Source: Macrotis lagotis
Lineage: Eukaryota; Chordata; Mammalia; Peramelemorphia; Peramelidae
NCBI RefSeq assembly: GCF_037893015.1
Contig: NC_133660.1
Location: forward strand, 287,405,078-287,469,077
Direction: 5' to 3'
Length of the DNA: 64,000 bases
In this document: positions 47,301 to 56,520 of the stretch, piece by piece
Layout: each line of letters starts with the position of its first letter
How positions within the stretch are numbered: position 1 is the first letter of the stretch
Program-made: the position numbers and the translations under genes
The notes under the pieces: model-generated
Told to the model about the DNA's origin: nothing
Seen by the model: only the letters and a program-made list of their open reading frames with translations
Databases searched by the model: none

Positions 47301-50300
47301 GACCTCCCCTTGTCACTGGTCCAGAATCTTTCTTACCCTTCAGGGCTCAGTCCAGATACCACCTCCCCATCAAGGCTACAGGACTGGAGTCCTGACTCCA
47401 AGCTACTCATCAAGCCTAAGACCCTGTATGGGCAAGTCCCTATACTGTTCTCTGCCTTGGTTTCTCCATCTGGAAAATGGAGATGATATAAACATGTGAA
47501 TTCAGACTTCAAGAGGTTATAGGAGCATGTCTCTAGGGCTGTCATTTGAATTCTCACATTTATAGGTGCGGAAACAGGTTCAGAGAGGTTAAATAACTGG
47601 TCTAGGGCCACACAGCCGAGGTAGCATTTCCAATTCTAGCACTACACCTTGTTGCATCTAATCTAATCCTTATCTGAGTAGGAATCTTCTGTGTAACTTT
47701 TTTAGGAGGCAATAAGGATTAAATGACTTGCCCAGGGTCACCTAGTTAGTGTCTGAAGCTGTATTTGAACTCAGGTCTTCCTGACTCCAGGGCTGGTGCT
47801 GCCCTGTGTAACATTTTCAATAAACTTCTGCTTAAAGACCTTGAGGGATGAGACTGAACCTCACAGGGTTTTTTTCACAGGGTTGTGGGGTGAGGGGAAA
47901 AGTGCTTTGTACAAAATAAATTGTTATCATAATATTCATCTTTAAAATCTTCTCAAGCTGCTCTTGCTTGGTATTTGTTCCAGGAGAGTCTTTTTTTTTT
48001 TTTGGTTTTGTTGCAAAGCAAATGGTGTTAATGACTTGCCCAAGGTCACACAGCTAGGTAATCATTAAGTGTCTGAGGCTGCATTTGAATTCAGGTCCTC
48101 CTGACTCCAGGGCTGGTGCTCTATCCACTGCGCCACCTAGCCGCCCCTCCAGGAGAGTCTTAATGTATTTGTAGACAGAATGTTTCTCAACTTCTCCAAC
48201 CTAAAGTCTTCTAATTGCAAAAGGCCTTAGTTCTGTCCTGTGATGAGTACAAAATTAACTCCTCACTGCTTCCCTCGTGGGATCCCTTTGTATAAATGGA
48301 AATGAAATGAATGAATCTATATAGGTGAGAATTCCGGGGAAAGCACTGGACTGGTGGATCATGAGGATAGAATCAACGAACAACTCTCAGCTGGCCCTGA
48401 AGAACCAGAAGTGTCCCTGCCTCCCCCCCTCCCCAGCCAGCCCTGGGAGATTGGAGTTCCCTTCTTGCAAGACTCACCTGTTGTTGGTACCTGGGGTCTT
48501 GAGGAGGTCTTGGGAATCAGTGACAAAGAGGAATTCAGAGACTCTGGTAGAGAGGATCAAAGAGAGAGCATTCATGTCAACCAAACTGGGGCTTTGAAGG
48601 GGGATGGGATGGACAATGAAAGGCTGGGAAATATGGCGGAGACATAAAGTGTGTTGCAAAAGGGATGAGGAAACACTGGGGCTAGGACTGCTGAGTAGTC
48701 GGAGGAGTGAGGACAGTAGGAGCATAGAAGGGTAGTTGAACTGTCCCCTCCCTTCCTGCCCATTCCCACTGCTACTAAGGGATAGCTGAGTGGTGATGTG
48801 GTGACAGTGGTAGATCTTACACCTTCTGTCAATGTCTTTGACCTGAGATGAGGTGAAAAGGGTCCAGGGGGATGTTAAGTACTGTGGGTGACCTGGGGAC
48901 CAGCCAGAGTTGAGTGGCTTCTCAGTAGGGGAAGGGCAGAAGAATGAATATGCCACCCAGCAACCCTCCAAGGCCATCTGCTAAGTCATTGAGGGCTCCT
49001 TGTCTGCATCAGCAGAGGAAGACCTCTGGTCAAGGAATCTCGGGTCTTTGAGTCCTCTTCTGCCCACAATGCCCTAGGCCGCTGATGGTCCTGATGCTGA
49101 TGCTTCCCTGCCCACCAAGTCACCTAGGATTTACTTTATATGAACATCTATGTGCATGTACTGTTCCTATAGATTGTAAGCTTCTTGAGGGCAGGCACTA
49201 TTTTCTTCCTCTCTTTGTATTCCCCAAAGTTAGTATAGTGTCTTGTATTTAGTAACCCCTATTTGTTAAGTTGACTCAAATTTGAATATACCCAATAGAT
49301 GAAGACTATAGAATCACAGGGACCTGAGGGCACAGAAGACAGACAGACAGAGGGCAAAGGGACAGACCTGAGCAAATCACACTGGCATCTTCCTTGTGGC
49401 CACAGTCATGGATTCTTTGGGCAGGACACTCCCACAGGGAGAGTTCACTCCCAGAGCAGTTCACTTCATCCAGGTGGATAGGCCCTTTGCCCTTCTGGAA
49501 GTAAGAGCCCTCCAGGGCCTCAATAGCCCAACCACAGCCCAGCTGCTGACACACAACATTGGCATCCTGAAGGTCCCAGGAATCATCACATACAGTTCCC
49601 CAGGAGCCTTTGTCCATTAGCTCTACTCGACCCGTACAGTTATCAACTCCATCCACCAATCGCACAGCATGGACTTCTGGAAGAGGAAGGAGATTGAGGC
49701 AGAAAGGATAGAATGGAAGGTAAGAAGGGAGGAAGGAAGGAAGGAAGGAAGGAAGGAAGGAAGGAAGGAAGGAAGGAAGGAAGGAAGGGAGGGAGGGAGG
49801 GAGGGAGGGAGGAAGGAAGGAAGGAGAGAGGGAAGGAAGGAAGGGAAAGAGAGGGCCAGGGGAAAGAAAGAAGAAAGGGAGGTGGGAAGGAAAGAAGGGA
49901 AAGATGGAAGGAAGAGGTAGAAAGGAAGGGAGAGAGAAAGGAAGGAAGGAAGGAGAAGAGAGAAATAGGGAAGAAAGGAAGAAGGAGAAGATAGAAGACA
50001 GGTAGATGACCAAGAGTAGATGGTCAGCAAGTAGAGATGGAAATAGATTCAGTCGAAGGCATTAGAGGTTCAAATTAGACATGGAGAGTTGGGGCAATTT
50101 AGAACAAAGAAGTCAACAGAAAGAAAGGGAAATGCCATTATGGAGATGGAAGTAATTGGGAGAGTTGGGAAAAAGAAGAAATGGAAAGATGGAGAGGAAA
50201 GAGTTCGTGAGAAAGATTATTCATTTACTAAAGATAATTGCCATTTGTGAAGAGTCCTGATGAAGTTCATCTCCCATTGTCTCTTCTTTTTCAATTTTCT

Positions 50301-53063
50301 TTCTCTTCCTATCCCTTCCCTCCCTTCTCTCTTTCTTCTTTCCCCCTCTCTTTTCCATTCTGATCCCTCAAGTTTGATGTAGAAAGAGCCTGGGCAAAAG
50401 CATGGGTTATGAGATGGGAGCCCCAGAAGCTCTTCCATCTGGCCACAGCTCCACAGGGAGTGGTCCTGAGGGGAGGGTCCCCTCCTCACCTGCACAATTG
50501 ACCTTGGTTGACCTTCCACTGGTACATACAGAGGACTGTTTCCAGCAACTCTCCCATTTCCCCTGGTCACAGAACACAGACAGAGGGGAGTCCCATGTGT
50601 CATTGGGGACCACACTCCTGTTCCCCTCTGGTCTCTCTAGGGCTGGAAGCCCAACGGATGCCATTGGCTGGGTCCTTACACAGCCAAGCTCCCTGCAGAC
50701 AGCAAGACTGGCCTGGTTGCTCCAGTAGTCCTCACAGACAGGCTGCCAGAACCTTGAAATCTTGACCTGCACAGTCCCACTGCAAGGGTCAGTCCCATTC
50801 AACCGGATAGGCTTCTTTCCTGGAAGGAGCAATACATGAGGTACCTCAATGTATGGACTGATCTAAGAGTAGACTCTTGAGGACCCAGTGGGTAGGGGAT
50901 GGGGAGAGGGGAGAGGTTCAGGGCTCTCTCATGCTTTGGGATCTAAACAGCTGCCTGACTTCCCAGCCAACACAAGGGTCTGGTATAGCTCTGGGTATGT
51001 TGGATTTGGAATCCAAGCACCTGGGTTCAATATCCAGCCCTATCATCACCTGTGTGACTTTGAACTTCACCTATCTCGGTCTCATTTTCCTCATTTGTTA
51101 ACTGATATGGTTGATTTGGATATTCCTGAAGGTCACTTCCTGTTCTAAATCTATGATCCTATAATCCAATGAACTAAATAAATCCAAGAGGGCTTGGCAT
51201 CAAGTCACTGAACTCTTCTCAACACCATGACTACCCCCAGGACTGAAGGTGAAGCATGCTCTCCACCTCCTGGCAGAGGTGAGGGACTCAGGGTTTGATG
51301 CAAGTCATATTTTGGGGACATGATAAATTAGGGAATCTATTTTGCCTATCTGTTACTAAAATTTTATTTTCCCCCTTTTAATTTGTGTGGGAAGAAGAAA
51401 AAACAGATTTTTGAACATTAATTTTTTTTAAAAAACTTAAAAAGTTATCTGAAAAAGATAAAAAGATTTAAGTGGACTGCAAGTTCAAATTATGGCAGTC
51501 AAAAAAAAATCTAGTGTTAGCCGAGGAAGCAAGCATGACTATCTCCGGACATAGATCAGGACATAACAGTACTTGTCAGACTCCCCACCCCAATCCCCCC
51601 AGTTAAAATAAATCTGAAAAGATGGTGTTTTTCATTTTAGTTACATCTTGGGAAGGGTATTGGGAAAAAAAAAGGCATTCAGATGGTGTCCAAGGTGGTG
51701 GAAAGCTTTAAGATAGGAGCATTAAACAATTGGTTGAAGGAACTGGGTATGCTTACCCTGGAGAAGAGAAGACCCAGGGGAACGTGATCACTTTTTATGA
51801 AATTTTTGAAAAGATGGTATATGGCAGAAGGATCTGACTTATCAAGAAAATGTGCATTTTTTGTGTGCTATCTTCCCTTATAGATTGTAAAATCCCTGAG
51901 GGTAAAAACTCCTTTTTTCCTATTTGTACCCTCAGGGTTGTTCTACTAAATGTCTATTGACTACTGGAGAATGGGTGGAGATCACAAAGGGACAGTTCTT
52001 GGTTCTATAAAACCTCTGAGATCTCTTCCAATTCTGAAAGTCTGGAATCCTTGGAGTAGTTGGGTGGCCTTGGGCAGGTCACTTTCTTAAACCAGTGACC
52101 CCATTTCCCCATCTGTAAAATAGAAGGATTGGTCACATGCCCATTTCAATCCTCTCCAGGTTTGACATTTTGTGATTCTATAGAAAATTTGTAAACAGTC
52201 AATGGTGCGGATGAAGTGGGAGACATTGAGCTATGTTGAGGCAGGAATGGAGAATGGGAAGTAGTGGTGGGTCTGAGAATGGGGCGAGAAGGGATGAGAT
52301 CAATGTCTTCCTCTCCAAAGACACCTTCATGAAATGACACTCGGGATGCCCTACATCAATATGTAAAAAGCCCCTCCTCAGATGGGCAGGTTGAAGAGCT
52401 ACCCTTGGCCCTCAAGCTACCCCTGAAGGGTTGGGTGAAAAAGATGTATAATCTCCCACCCACATCATTTCCTGCCTCCTAAACTAAAATGTCACAGAGA
52501 GAAGAGACTCTTCTTCCCCTCTAGCACCCCTCAAACCAACCATAAATGCCCACATCTCCAAGGGGGGGAGATGTGTATTTCAGGCAACCAGTCTCTCTGG
52601 CGAGGGGTAGGATACGGGGTTGTCTGAGATGATGAACATGTGCCAGGTGTTGGTCTTGCCACTTTCCTACTTTCATTTTCGGACTAAGAAGTAGCTTTGC
52701 ACACACTCCAGTCCCTGCTGATCCTCCAGCATTGGTGAAGTAGACAACGTTGGTCTGTGGTACCCTACTACCTCCCTTTCAGTCCCTCTCTGTGTCTATC
52801 CTATTCAGGAATAGAAGACACTTTGATAGAATGTTCAGGTTCCAAGCATTCATGAGATCTCTAATGGTGCCTTCTCAGATATTAGGACAGATTGGTGGAG
52901 GGAGCCATCTGAGGGCAGGGAGCATCCAAAAGGCGGTCAGTTCCATGGCCCACCCTCCCACGCCATTGGCCAGGGCCCTCACCCATATTTATTGTTGGTC
53001 TTCTCATACTGTAGACATCGTCCAGATTTTCAGATGGCATAGGAAGAGTCAAAGGGGTCTGGT
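38267..53063 (-). CDS. CD6: CD6, T-cell SRCR co-receptor (gene model lacking only the signal-peptide exon)
   Basis: CD6 is a type I membrane glycoprotein of T cells that tunes T-cell receptor signalling and adhesion. Twelve minus-strand exons join in frame: 52983-53063, 50490-50819, 49368-49676, 48478-48543, 47073-47210, 46738-46839, 45718-45840, 44206-44277, 43511-43705, 41415-41609, 39531-39656 and 38267-38346 (stop TGA at 38267-38269). Every junction is phase 1 with an AG acceptor and GT donor. The joined product is 605 residues without the signal peptide, against 668 for full human CD6. Order and motifs match human CD6: SRCR domains 1 and 2, a stem, the ILGILLLGS membrane span, an Asp-Ser acidic tract, Ser-rich GEGYCN and GECYENF tyrosine sites, and a DDYDDI C terminus. 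Two departures are seen: no SRCR domain 3 exon, and one cytoplasmic exon present twice. Identity is by comparison with the remembered human protein. Confidence 0.95.
38590..38840 (-). repeat. MIR-like relics, reverse orientation
   Basis: Two overlapping patterns of catttta-cag-a-gaggaaact with ctgggatctgaattcagcc, inside the last CD6 intron. Confidence 0.55.
39270..39420. repeat. AT-rich tract with TATA/ATAT repeats
   Basis: About 150 bp of tatatta/atacatat variants in the last CD6 intron, 110 bp downstream of the GECYENF exon donor. Confidence 0.7.
39531..39656 (-). CDS. CD6: CD6 exon: [13 protein letters not shown] phosphotyrosine segment
   Basis: A 126 bp exon (42 codons), acceptor tgcttcccttgcag, donor TCCAG|gtaaca, phase 1. 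It reads [18 protein letters not shown] then [17 protein letters not shown] and ends at VCPG. Human CD6 has [15 protein letters not shown] with Y662, a reported Grb2-family (GADS) docking site; here Trp is Cys and Gln is Glu, but the pYxN pattern (YEN) is kept. Confidence 0.94.
39657..41414 (-). other. CD6 intron with MIR relic and L1 3' end
   Basis: Intron between the duplicated exon copy 2 and the GECYENF exon. It holds MIR-like sequence (about 40080-40640) and an antisense marsupial L1 3' fragment (about 40930-41190). No further exon was recognised. Confidence 0.6.
40930..41190 (-). mobile_element. Antisense L1 3' end fragment
   Basis: Landmarks: tttagtttaaatttaatttt, ctaaatta-like A-rich segment, gaggcatatagcatgtttca, tcatgaggtctttggaattg, aaccagatttt. 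Confidence 0.6.
41415..41609 (-). CDS. CD6: CD6 exon: GEGYCNDSP phosphotyrosine segment, copy 2 (tandem duplicate)
   Basis: A 195 bp exon (65 codons), acceptor ccttggattgcag, donor CTAG|gtaagc, phase 1. It repeats [13 protein letters not shown] and [13 protein letters not shown]; about 45 of 65 residues match copy 1 by eye. A codon gained (Asp after GEGYCN) and one lost (in RN-ILEQ) cancel, so length is unchanged. The frame is fully open and both splice sites are sound, arguing for a working exon. The intron just after it (ggataagcttac against agataagcttac on the plus strand) and before it (ccaaggtt, ggttaga) is also alike, so the duplicated unit included intron. It could be included with copy 1 or used as an alternative to it. 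Confidence 0.9.
41610..43510 (-). other. CD6 intron between the two duplicated exons
   Basis: A 1.9 kb intron. Its edges resemble the introns flanking the paired exon, which supports duplication of exon plus flank. The middle holds MIR-like repeats (about 42570-43160), including a short (AAT)n run near 42845. No third copy of the exon was seen. Confidence 0.6.
43511..43705 (-). CDS. CD6: CD6 exon: GEGYCNSP phosphotyrosine segment, copy 1
   Basis: A 195 bp exon (65 codons), acceptor accttgcattgcag, donor CCTG|gtaagc, phase 1. Landmarks are [15 protein letters not shown] and [13 protein letters not shown], equivalent to the human exon with [15 protein letters not shown], whose tyrosine is the Y629 docking site reported for SLP-76. 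The site fits the pYxN pattern. An unusual Cys-bearing RYCSESS replaces the human RSNSESS. It is paralogous to the next downstream exon; both have 195 bp and similar intron edges. Confidence 0.95.
44206..44277 (-). CDS. CD6: CD6 exon: cytoplasmic SQKYRITED segment
   Basis: A 72 bp exon (24 codons), acceptor ttctgctttcag, donor GGAGG|gtgaga, phase 1. It reads [16 protein letters not shown] then KMPSLQEG, with the first codon (Asn) split from the previous exon, matching human [20 protein letters not shown]. It adds one cytoplasmic tyrosine (KYRI). Confidence 0.94.
45718..45840 (-). CDS. CD6: CD6 exon: acidic Asp-Ser cytoplasmic segment
   Basis: A 123 bp exon (41 codons), acceptor gcttcccag, donor TATA|gtgagt, phase 1. 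It contains [11 protein letters not shown], the alternating [15 protein letters not shown] tract and [11 protein letters not shown]; human has DSDSGSDSDYEHYDF at the same place. The Ser-Asp repeats are good casein kinase 2-type sites and the tract holds two tyrosines. A second AG lies inside the exon before GTGGG but would break the frame. Confidence 0.95.
46738..46839 (-). CDS. CD6: CD6 exon: juxtamembrane cytoplasmic segment
   Basis: A 102 bp exon (34 codons), acceptor ccccaacctcag, donor AGAAG|gtagca, phase 1. It reads [18 protein letters not shown], then [15 protein letters not shown]. The LP-M-NH start and the ITIPKE end are the same landmarks as in the human cytoplasmic tail directly after the membrane. 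Confidence 0.93.
47073..47210 (-). CDS. CD6: CD6 exon: stem end, transmembrane helix and stop-transfer
   Basis: A 138 bp exon (46 codons), acceptor cttgtttccag, donor TATG|gtaagt, phase 1. It encodes [15 protein letters not shown], then about 24 hydrophobic residues including [11 protein letters not shown] and LIFIFL, followed by the basic stop-transfer KIKRKY. Human CD6 has a nearly identical core (VLGILLLGS) and a KGKY basic end, so this is the single membrane span of the type I receptor. Confidence 0.96.
47706..48148 (-). mobile_element. Two reverse-orientation SINEs in a CD6 intron
   Basis: A truncated tRNA-derived SINE at 47706-47806 and a full WSINE1/MAR1-like copy at about 47990-48148 ending ctgcgccacctagccgcccc, with its T-run at 47990-48004. 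Both lie in the intron between stem and transmembrane exons, in the same sense as CD6. Confidence 0.85.
48478..48543 (-). CDS. CD6: CD6 exon: membrane-proximal stem
   Basis: A 66 bp exon (22 codons) bounded by a ctctctaccag acceptor and an AACAG|gtgagt donor, phase 1 at both ends. In the correct frame it reads [14 protein letters not shown] then RPQVPTT, which parallels the human stem beginning SLHNLS with a downstream Pro/Thr-rich run. It contains an NSS sequon and many Ser/Thr residues suited to O-glycosylation. A longer open frame overlaps this exon in another frame and is not the coding one. Confidence 0.85.
48544..49367 (-). other. CD6 intron where the SRCR domain 3 exon is expected but absent
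   Basis: In human CD6 the exon for SRCR domain 3 lies between the domain 2 and stem exons. I read all three minus-strand frames of this 824 bp and found no run with the SRCR signature (a WxxVC motif, CxxLGCG, or spaced cysteines) and no about 300 bp phase 1 exon. The interval instead holds L2-like 3' end sequence near 49160-49275 (gattgtaagcttcttgaggg) and otherwise unremarkable DNA. Because flanking borders are phase 1, direct joining of domain 2 to stem keeps the frame. Confidence 0.8.
49368..49676 (-). CDS. CD6: CD6 exon: SRCR domain 2
   Basis: A 309 bp exon (103 codons), acceptor cctcttccag, donor CTCAG|gtctgt, phase 1 at both ends. The domain is highly conserved: [77 protein letters not shown]. 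These match human CD6 domain 2 almost motif for motif, including CGHKEDA, so this is domain 2 and not a displaced domain 3. N-glycosylation sequons NCT and NCS are present. A long TTCC tract (minus strand) begins about 50 bp upstream of the acceptor and opens the reading frame artificially beyond the exon; only 49368-49676 is coding. Confidence 0.97.
49727..49990. repeat. (GGAA)n/(GGGA)n microsatellite in the intron between SRCR exons 1 and 2
   Basis: A purine array on plus, including about 15 clean GGAA units at 49729-49787. It starts about 50 bp from the SRCR 2 acceptor, so on the coding strand it is a long TTCC pyrimidine run upstream of the splice site. Confidence 0.95.
50490..50819 (-). 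CDS. CD6: CD6 exon: SRCR domain 1
   Basis: A 330 bp exon (110 codons), acceptor ctccttccag, donor GCAG|gtgagg, phase 1 at both ends. It encodes one complete group B SRCR domain: the opening KPIRLNG, the cysteine-bearing motifs [38 protein letters not shown] and SSVC, and the closing KVNCA. The long insert after CRELGC with Asn-rich sequons (NRS, NDT) is characteristic of human CD6 domain 1 and separates it from domains 2 and 3. A further NGT sequon lies near the start. In human CD6 this domain is the one targeted by several therapeutic antibodies and is implicated in CD318 binding. Confidence 0.96.
50820..52982 (-). other. CD6 intron with L3/CR1-like fragment
   Basis: A 2.2 kb intron between the N-terminal and domain 1 exons. 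L3/CR1-like sequence occupies about 51445-51870 (gtggactgcaagttcaa, ctggagaagagaag), followed by an L2-like end near 51885-51965 and MIR-like sequence near 51000-51130. No additional SRCR exon seen. Confidence 0.6.
51445..51870 (+). mobile_element. L3/CR1-like LINE fragment
   Basis: Landmarks ctgaaaaagataaaaagatt, gtggactgcaagttcaaat, and ctggagaagagaagacccag in the order expected for L3/CR1. Confidence 0.6.
52983..53063 (-). CDS. CD6: CD6 exon: N-terminal segment before SRCR domain 1
   Basis: An 81 bp exon (27 codons) with a strong acceptor (tttgtttgttttcag read on the minus strand) and donor ATGG|gtgagg. Phase 1 on both sides lets it join exactly to the domain 1 exon, forming the Gly codon before KKPIRLNG. 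It reads [19 protein letters not shown] then MRRPTINM, the place where human CD6 has a short, poorly conserved linker beginning with DQ after the signal peptide. Sequence similarity to human is weak; the call rests on position, splice sites and phase. The exon before it should carry the signal peptide and end in phase 1. Confidence 0.8.
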
Positions 53064-53619
53064 CTGAAAACAAACACAAAAGCCAAGAAGGGTAAGTGAA
53101 GAAAAACTAATTATGGTAGGTGAACACAACAGAATGTTATTATGCTATCAGAAATGACAAAGCAGAGAATCTCAATGGAAACTGCACAGAGCTCTATGAA
53201 TGGATGTAGATTCAAAATGTAAAAAGAAATACTGACTCTTTCGAATCCCCATCCATGAGCTTTAGTCTGACCAATGAATCAGAGATAAAGGGATAGAAAA
53301 TACAGAAGGGGTCCTTATATAAGCACCTTACTCACAAACAGTCCTTTCCTCATGCTCCAAGGAAAATAAAGAACCATAATTGTACAATTGTATCAGAATT
53401 CTAACTCTGTAGCTAAAAAAGCCCTTGGACTATGGCACAATTTCTTTATCTGTAAAATGAGTCCTATCTCCTCATTTTACAGATAAGGAAACAGTGGCCC
53501 AGAAATGGCACAGAATCACAAGCTAAGCAAAGACAGAATCAGAAGGGACCTTAGAGATTATCAAGGCTAACCCTCTCATTTTTTTTCAGAGTTGGAAATT
53601 GAGGTACAGATGGCAATCT

Positions 53620-53900
53620 TATAGAATCTGCAGATTACATAAAGCTGGGAATCTCAGCCAATGCTCTGAGTAACTGTCAAAGCTCCCCAAAAGTCTGGGT
53701 GGGCTAGAATGTTGGATTAAATCGAATGAGATCAACCAAAATGAAAACTTGCACCTGAGCACAAAAATATTAGTTGTTATATATGAGAAAGTTGTGCAAG
53801 GTTGCTCTAGGAAAAACTGAAAAAGATCCAGGAATCTTAGTGGACTCAATGTGAATTAGTATTCACATTTGCAAAGATATTGCAGCCAAAAAGCAAAACC
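53620..53900 (+). mobile_element. L3/CR1-like LINE fragment
   Basis: Contains a decayed RT-end motif (gcagattacataaagctggg, cf. FADDTKLG), gttggattaaatcgaatgag, aaaaagatccaggaatctta and attgcagccaaaaagc. Confidence 0.6.
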
Positions 53901-54654
53901 AAACACTGAATGGTTGGTTCCTTGTTTACCTTAGGAGAAGTCCAGCTGTCTTCTCCCAATGAAATATCTAGAGTATTGGGTGCTTTCTGGGGGGTGGGGG
54001 GTCACACTTTGGGAAGGACTCCAATTATTAAGCACCTACTATGTGCCAAACAAGGTGCTCCAACTCTGGAAGCTGGAACATATCTGAAAGGTGGACCAGG
54101 ATAGTGAAGGGCTTGAAATATTGTCCTATCATCATCTATTGGAGAAATTGGAAATGTAGACTCTGGAGGAAAGGAGGCTCTGGGGGAGAACCAGCTGTCT
54201 CTCCAGCCTCTGGAGGGCTGAGTGGGAAAAGGGATTAACTTTCTTCCACTGCATCTCACAGGAAAGAACCAGAACTAGGGCAGCTAGGAGATGGCCCAGA
54301 GACAGCAGAGACTGCCTCCTAATAACGTTTTCTGAAAGTGGAATGGGCTGCCTTGGATGGGGAGGGGGCAGTCTACCTCATCAGAGTTCTTCAAGGGAAG
54401 GCTGGACAACGCCCCACCAGCCTTATTTTAGAGAAATGGTCACATCAGGCCGGCTGACCTCTATGAGAAAGTCTGTCTTAGATACTTAATAAAAACTATT
54501 GACTCTAGACAAGTCACTTAACCTCTCCTTGCTTGAGCTTCCCTACCTGTAACATGAGGAAGTTTATTCAGTTGCTTCGAAAGTGCCCCTTCTAACTCTA
54601 TAATCCTGAGAAGGGGAAGGGAACAAACATTTATTAAGCCCCTTCTATTCCCAG

Positions 54655-54965
54655 GCAGCTAGTGGGCAATAAGGTGGAGTAATAGATAGAGAACTGGTCC
54701 TGGGGTCAGGAGGACCTGAGTTCAAATTTGACCTCAAACATTTACTAGCTGTGTGACCTTGAGCAAGTCATTGATTGCCTTGCATCCAGGGCCATCTCCA
54801 GTTGTCTTGATTCAGGTCTGACCACTGGGACCCAAATGGCTCTGGAGGAGAAAGTAGGGCTGGTGATTCTGTGCAGCCCCCCCTCCCTCAAATCCAATTC
54901 AGATGCCTGGCCTCACCTCCCTAGTATCACAGTCTTCTTCGAGAATGAAAGACAAACACGATGAT
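54655..54965 (+). mobile_element. WSINE1/MAR1-like SINE joined to a second marsupial SINE type
   Basis: The tRNA-derived body (54662-54785) continues into a different module (gccatctccagttgtcttga, ctgaccactgggacccaaat) that ends in gagaatgaaagacaaacac. The same module lies reversed at 58488-58680 and its tail at 3440-3535. Confidence 0.65.
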
Positions 54966-55737
54966 TTCCAGGCACTGTGCTAATCCCTTTACAAATCGTA
55001 TCTCATTTGATAATCCTAAAATCTTATAACTTCTTGGTGACTATAAAAATGAAAGGTTTGTATTTGATGACCCAGGGGCAGGGGTTCTTAACTTGGGATC
55101 TGTGAATTTATGCCTTTTCAAAAATGATTTCATTAGTAGTCATCCTATATATTTTGTTTTACACATTTAGAAGCATTTTTCTGAGAAGGGCACCATAAGG
55201 CTTCAACAGACTGTCAAAGAGCTCCATCTTTTCCAATTTACAATCTCTTCCAACTCTCAATCTATGGGGTTTTGCTCTCTCTGTGCCTCAGTTCCCTCAT
55301 CTGTAACCCCTCTGTAATAACTTTAGAATCCCTGTTTAGGGTCTCTTCTACCTCTAAATCTATATTAATGATTCTAAGAGTCCCCAACCAAACCCTCCTT
55401 CCTCTCCAGCTTGGATCCTTTGAGGACTGTGGGAAGCAGACAGAGATGACTTGGGCCCTCGCTGGAGAGGGGGGGTGCTGGGGGGAGGGAGTTATGAGCT
55501 TGGGTTTGCTGAAGCAAGAAGAGAGAATAACTCACGCTACCACCCCCTCACCCTCTCCACAAGCTCCTTTTGTTAACATTTAGGCAGATTTAGATGCATC
55601 CACATATTGTTTATTGCAGAAGACTTCACCTTAACCACCCCCCAATTCTTCCCCCACACCAGTGACTCACATTAACACACGTGCCCACATGGTCCTCCCA
55701 AGGCTTCAGCACACCAACGAGAAACAGCATCACTTCA

Positions 55738-55764
55738 CACACAACACACACATACACACACACA

Positions 55765-55796
<32 letters not shown>
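55738..55796. repeat. (CA)n microsatellite
   Basis: ACACAC runs with a few ATACAC/AGACAC interruptions. Confidence 0.95.
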
Positions 55797-55797
<1 letters not shown>

Positions 55798-56099
55798 AAA
55801 ACCTGGAGCCATTACATCAAATCTGAGAAAAAGCCATTGCAACATTGCAAGTCTAATCGCCAGCCCAAGGAGCATCCTGGCTTGGCCGTCTGGCCCCCAA
55901 AACAAAAGCGACTCAGAATGTGGAGCAGAGAGCTCGGGAGCTGAGATGATCTCCAGAGGGAGGACTCAGATTGCTCCATTTTCTGAACCTCAGAATCATG
56001 GTTCCCACAGCAAGCAGCCCCACTGCCCCAGGGGGATGGGGTGGGGTGGGGGGACCATCTTTCTAGTGCTGACAAGATGAGGACCAAGAAGCCTGTCTG

Positions 56100-56520
56100 C
56101 AGGGTGTATGTGTGTGCAAGTAGGATACATGTGTGTATGTACTGTGAATATATGTATATGTGTGTATTGTACAGGTTTGTGTGTGCTGTGCATTGTGTTC
56201 CTGTGTTTATGGTGTGGGCTTGTGTGCATCGTGCATGTGTGTATGAATGTGTTCACATGTATTGTGTCGTGTGTGCACGTGTGTATTGTGCCTGTTTGTG
56301 TGTTGTGCCTGTGTGCAGGTATTATGCATGCATGTGTGTTGTGTGATGCATGCTTGTGTACGTGTGTGTATTGTGTTTGTGGGCATGTTTTGTGTACATG
56401 CATGAATGTGTGTGCAGTGCATGTGTGCTTGTATGTGTGTGCATGCAGGTATTGTGCATGTGTGTGTGTGCATATTGTATGCTCATGTGTGTTGTGAGTG
56501 CATGTCTGCACTGTGGCATG
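56100..56520. repeat. Degenerate TG-rich tract
   Basis: About 400 bp dominated by tgtgtgt, tgcatg and tgtattgtg words with no fixed unit. Alternating purine-pyrimidine composition; all open frames here are repeat translations. Confidence 0.85.

Noticed and set aside
48474..48977. 167-codon minus-strand open frame in the domain 2 to stem interval, considered as a lost SRCR domain 3
   Set aside because: Its translation has no SRCR cysteine spacing, WxxVC or LGCG motif, and it runs through the stem exon in the wrong frame.
49306..50013. 235-codon minus-strand open frame containing an SRCR domain
   Set aside because: Only 49368-49676 is exon. The first half is translation of a TTCC microsatellite (Pro/Ser/Phe/Leu repeats) upstream of a clear splice acceptor.
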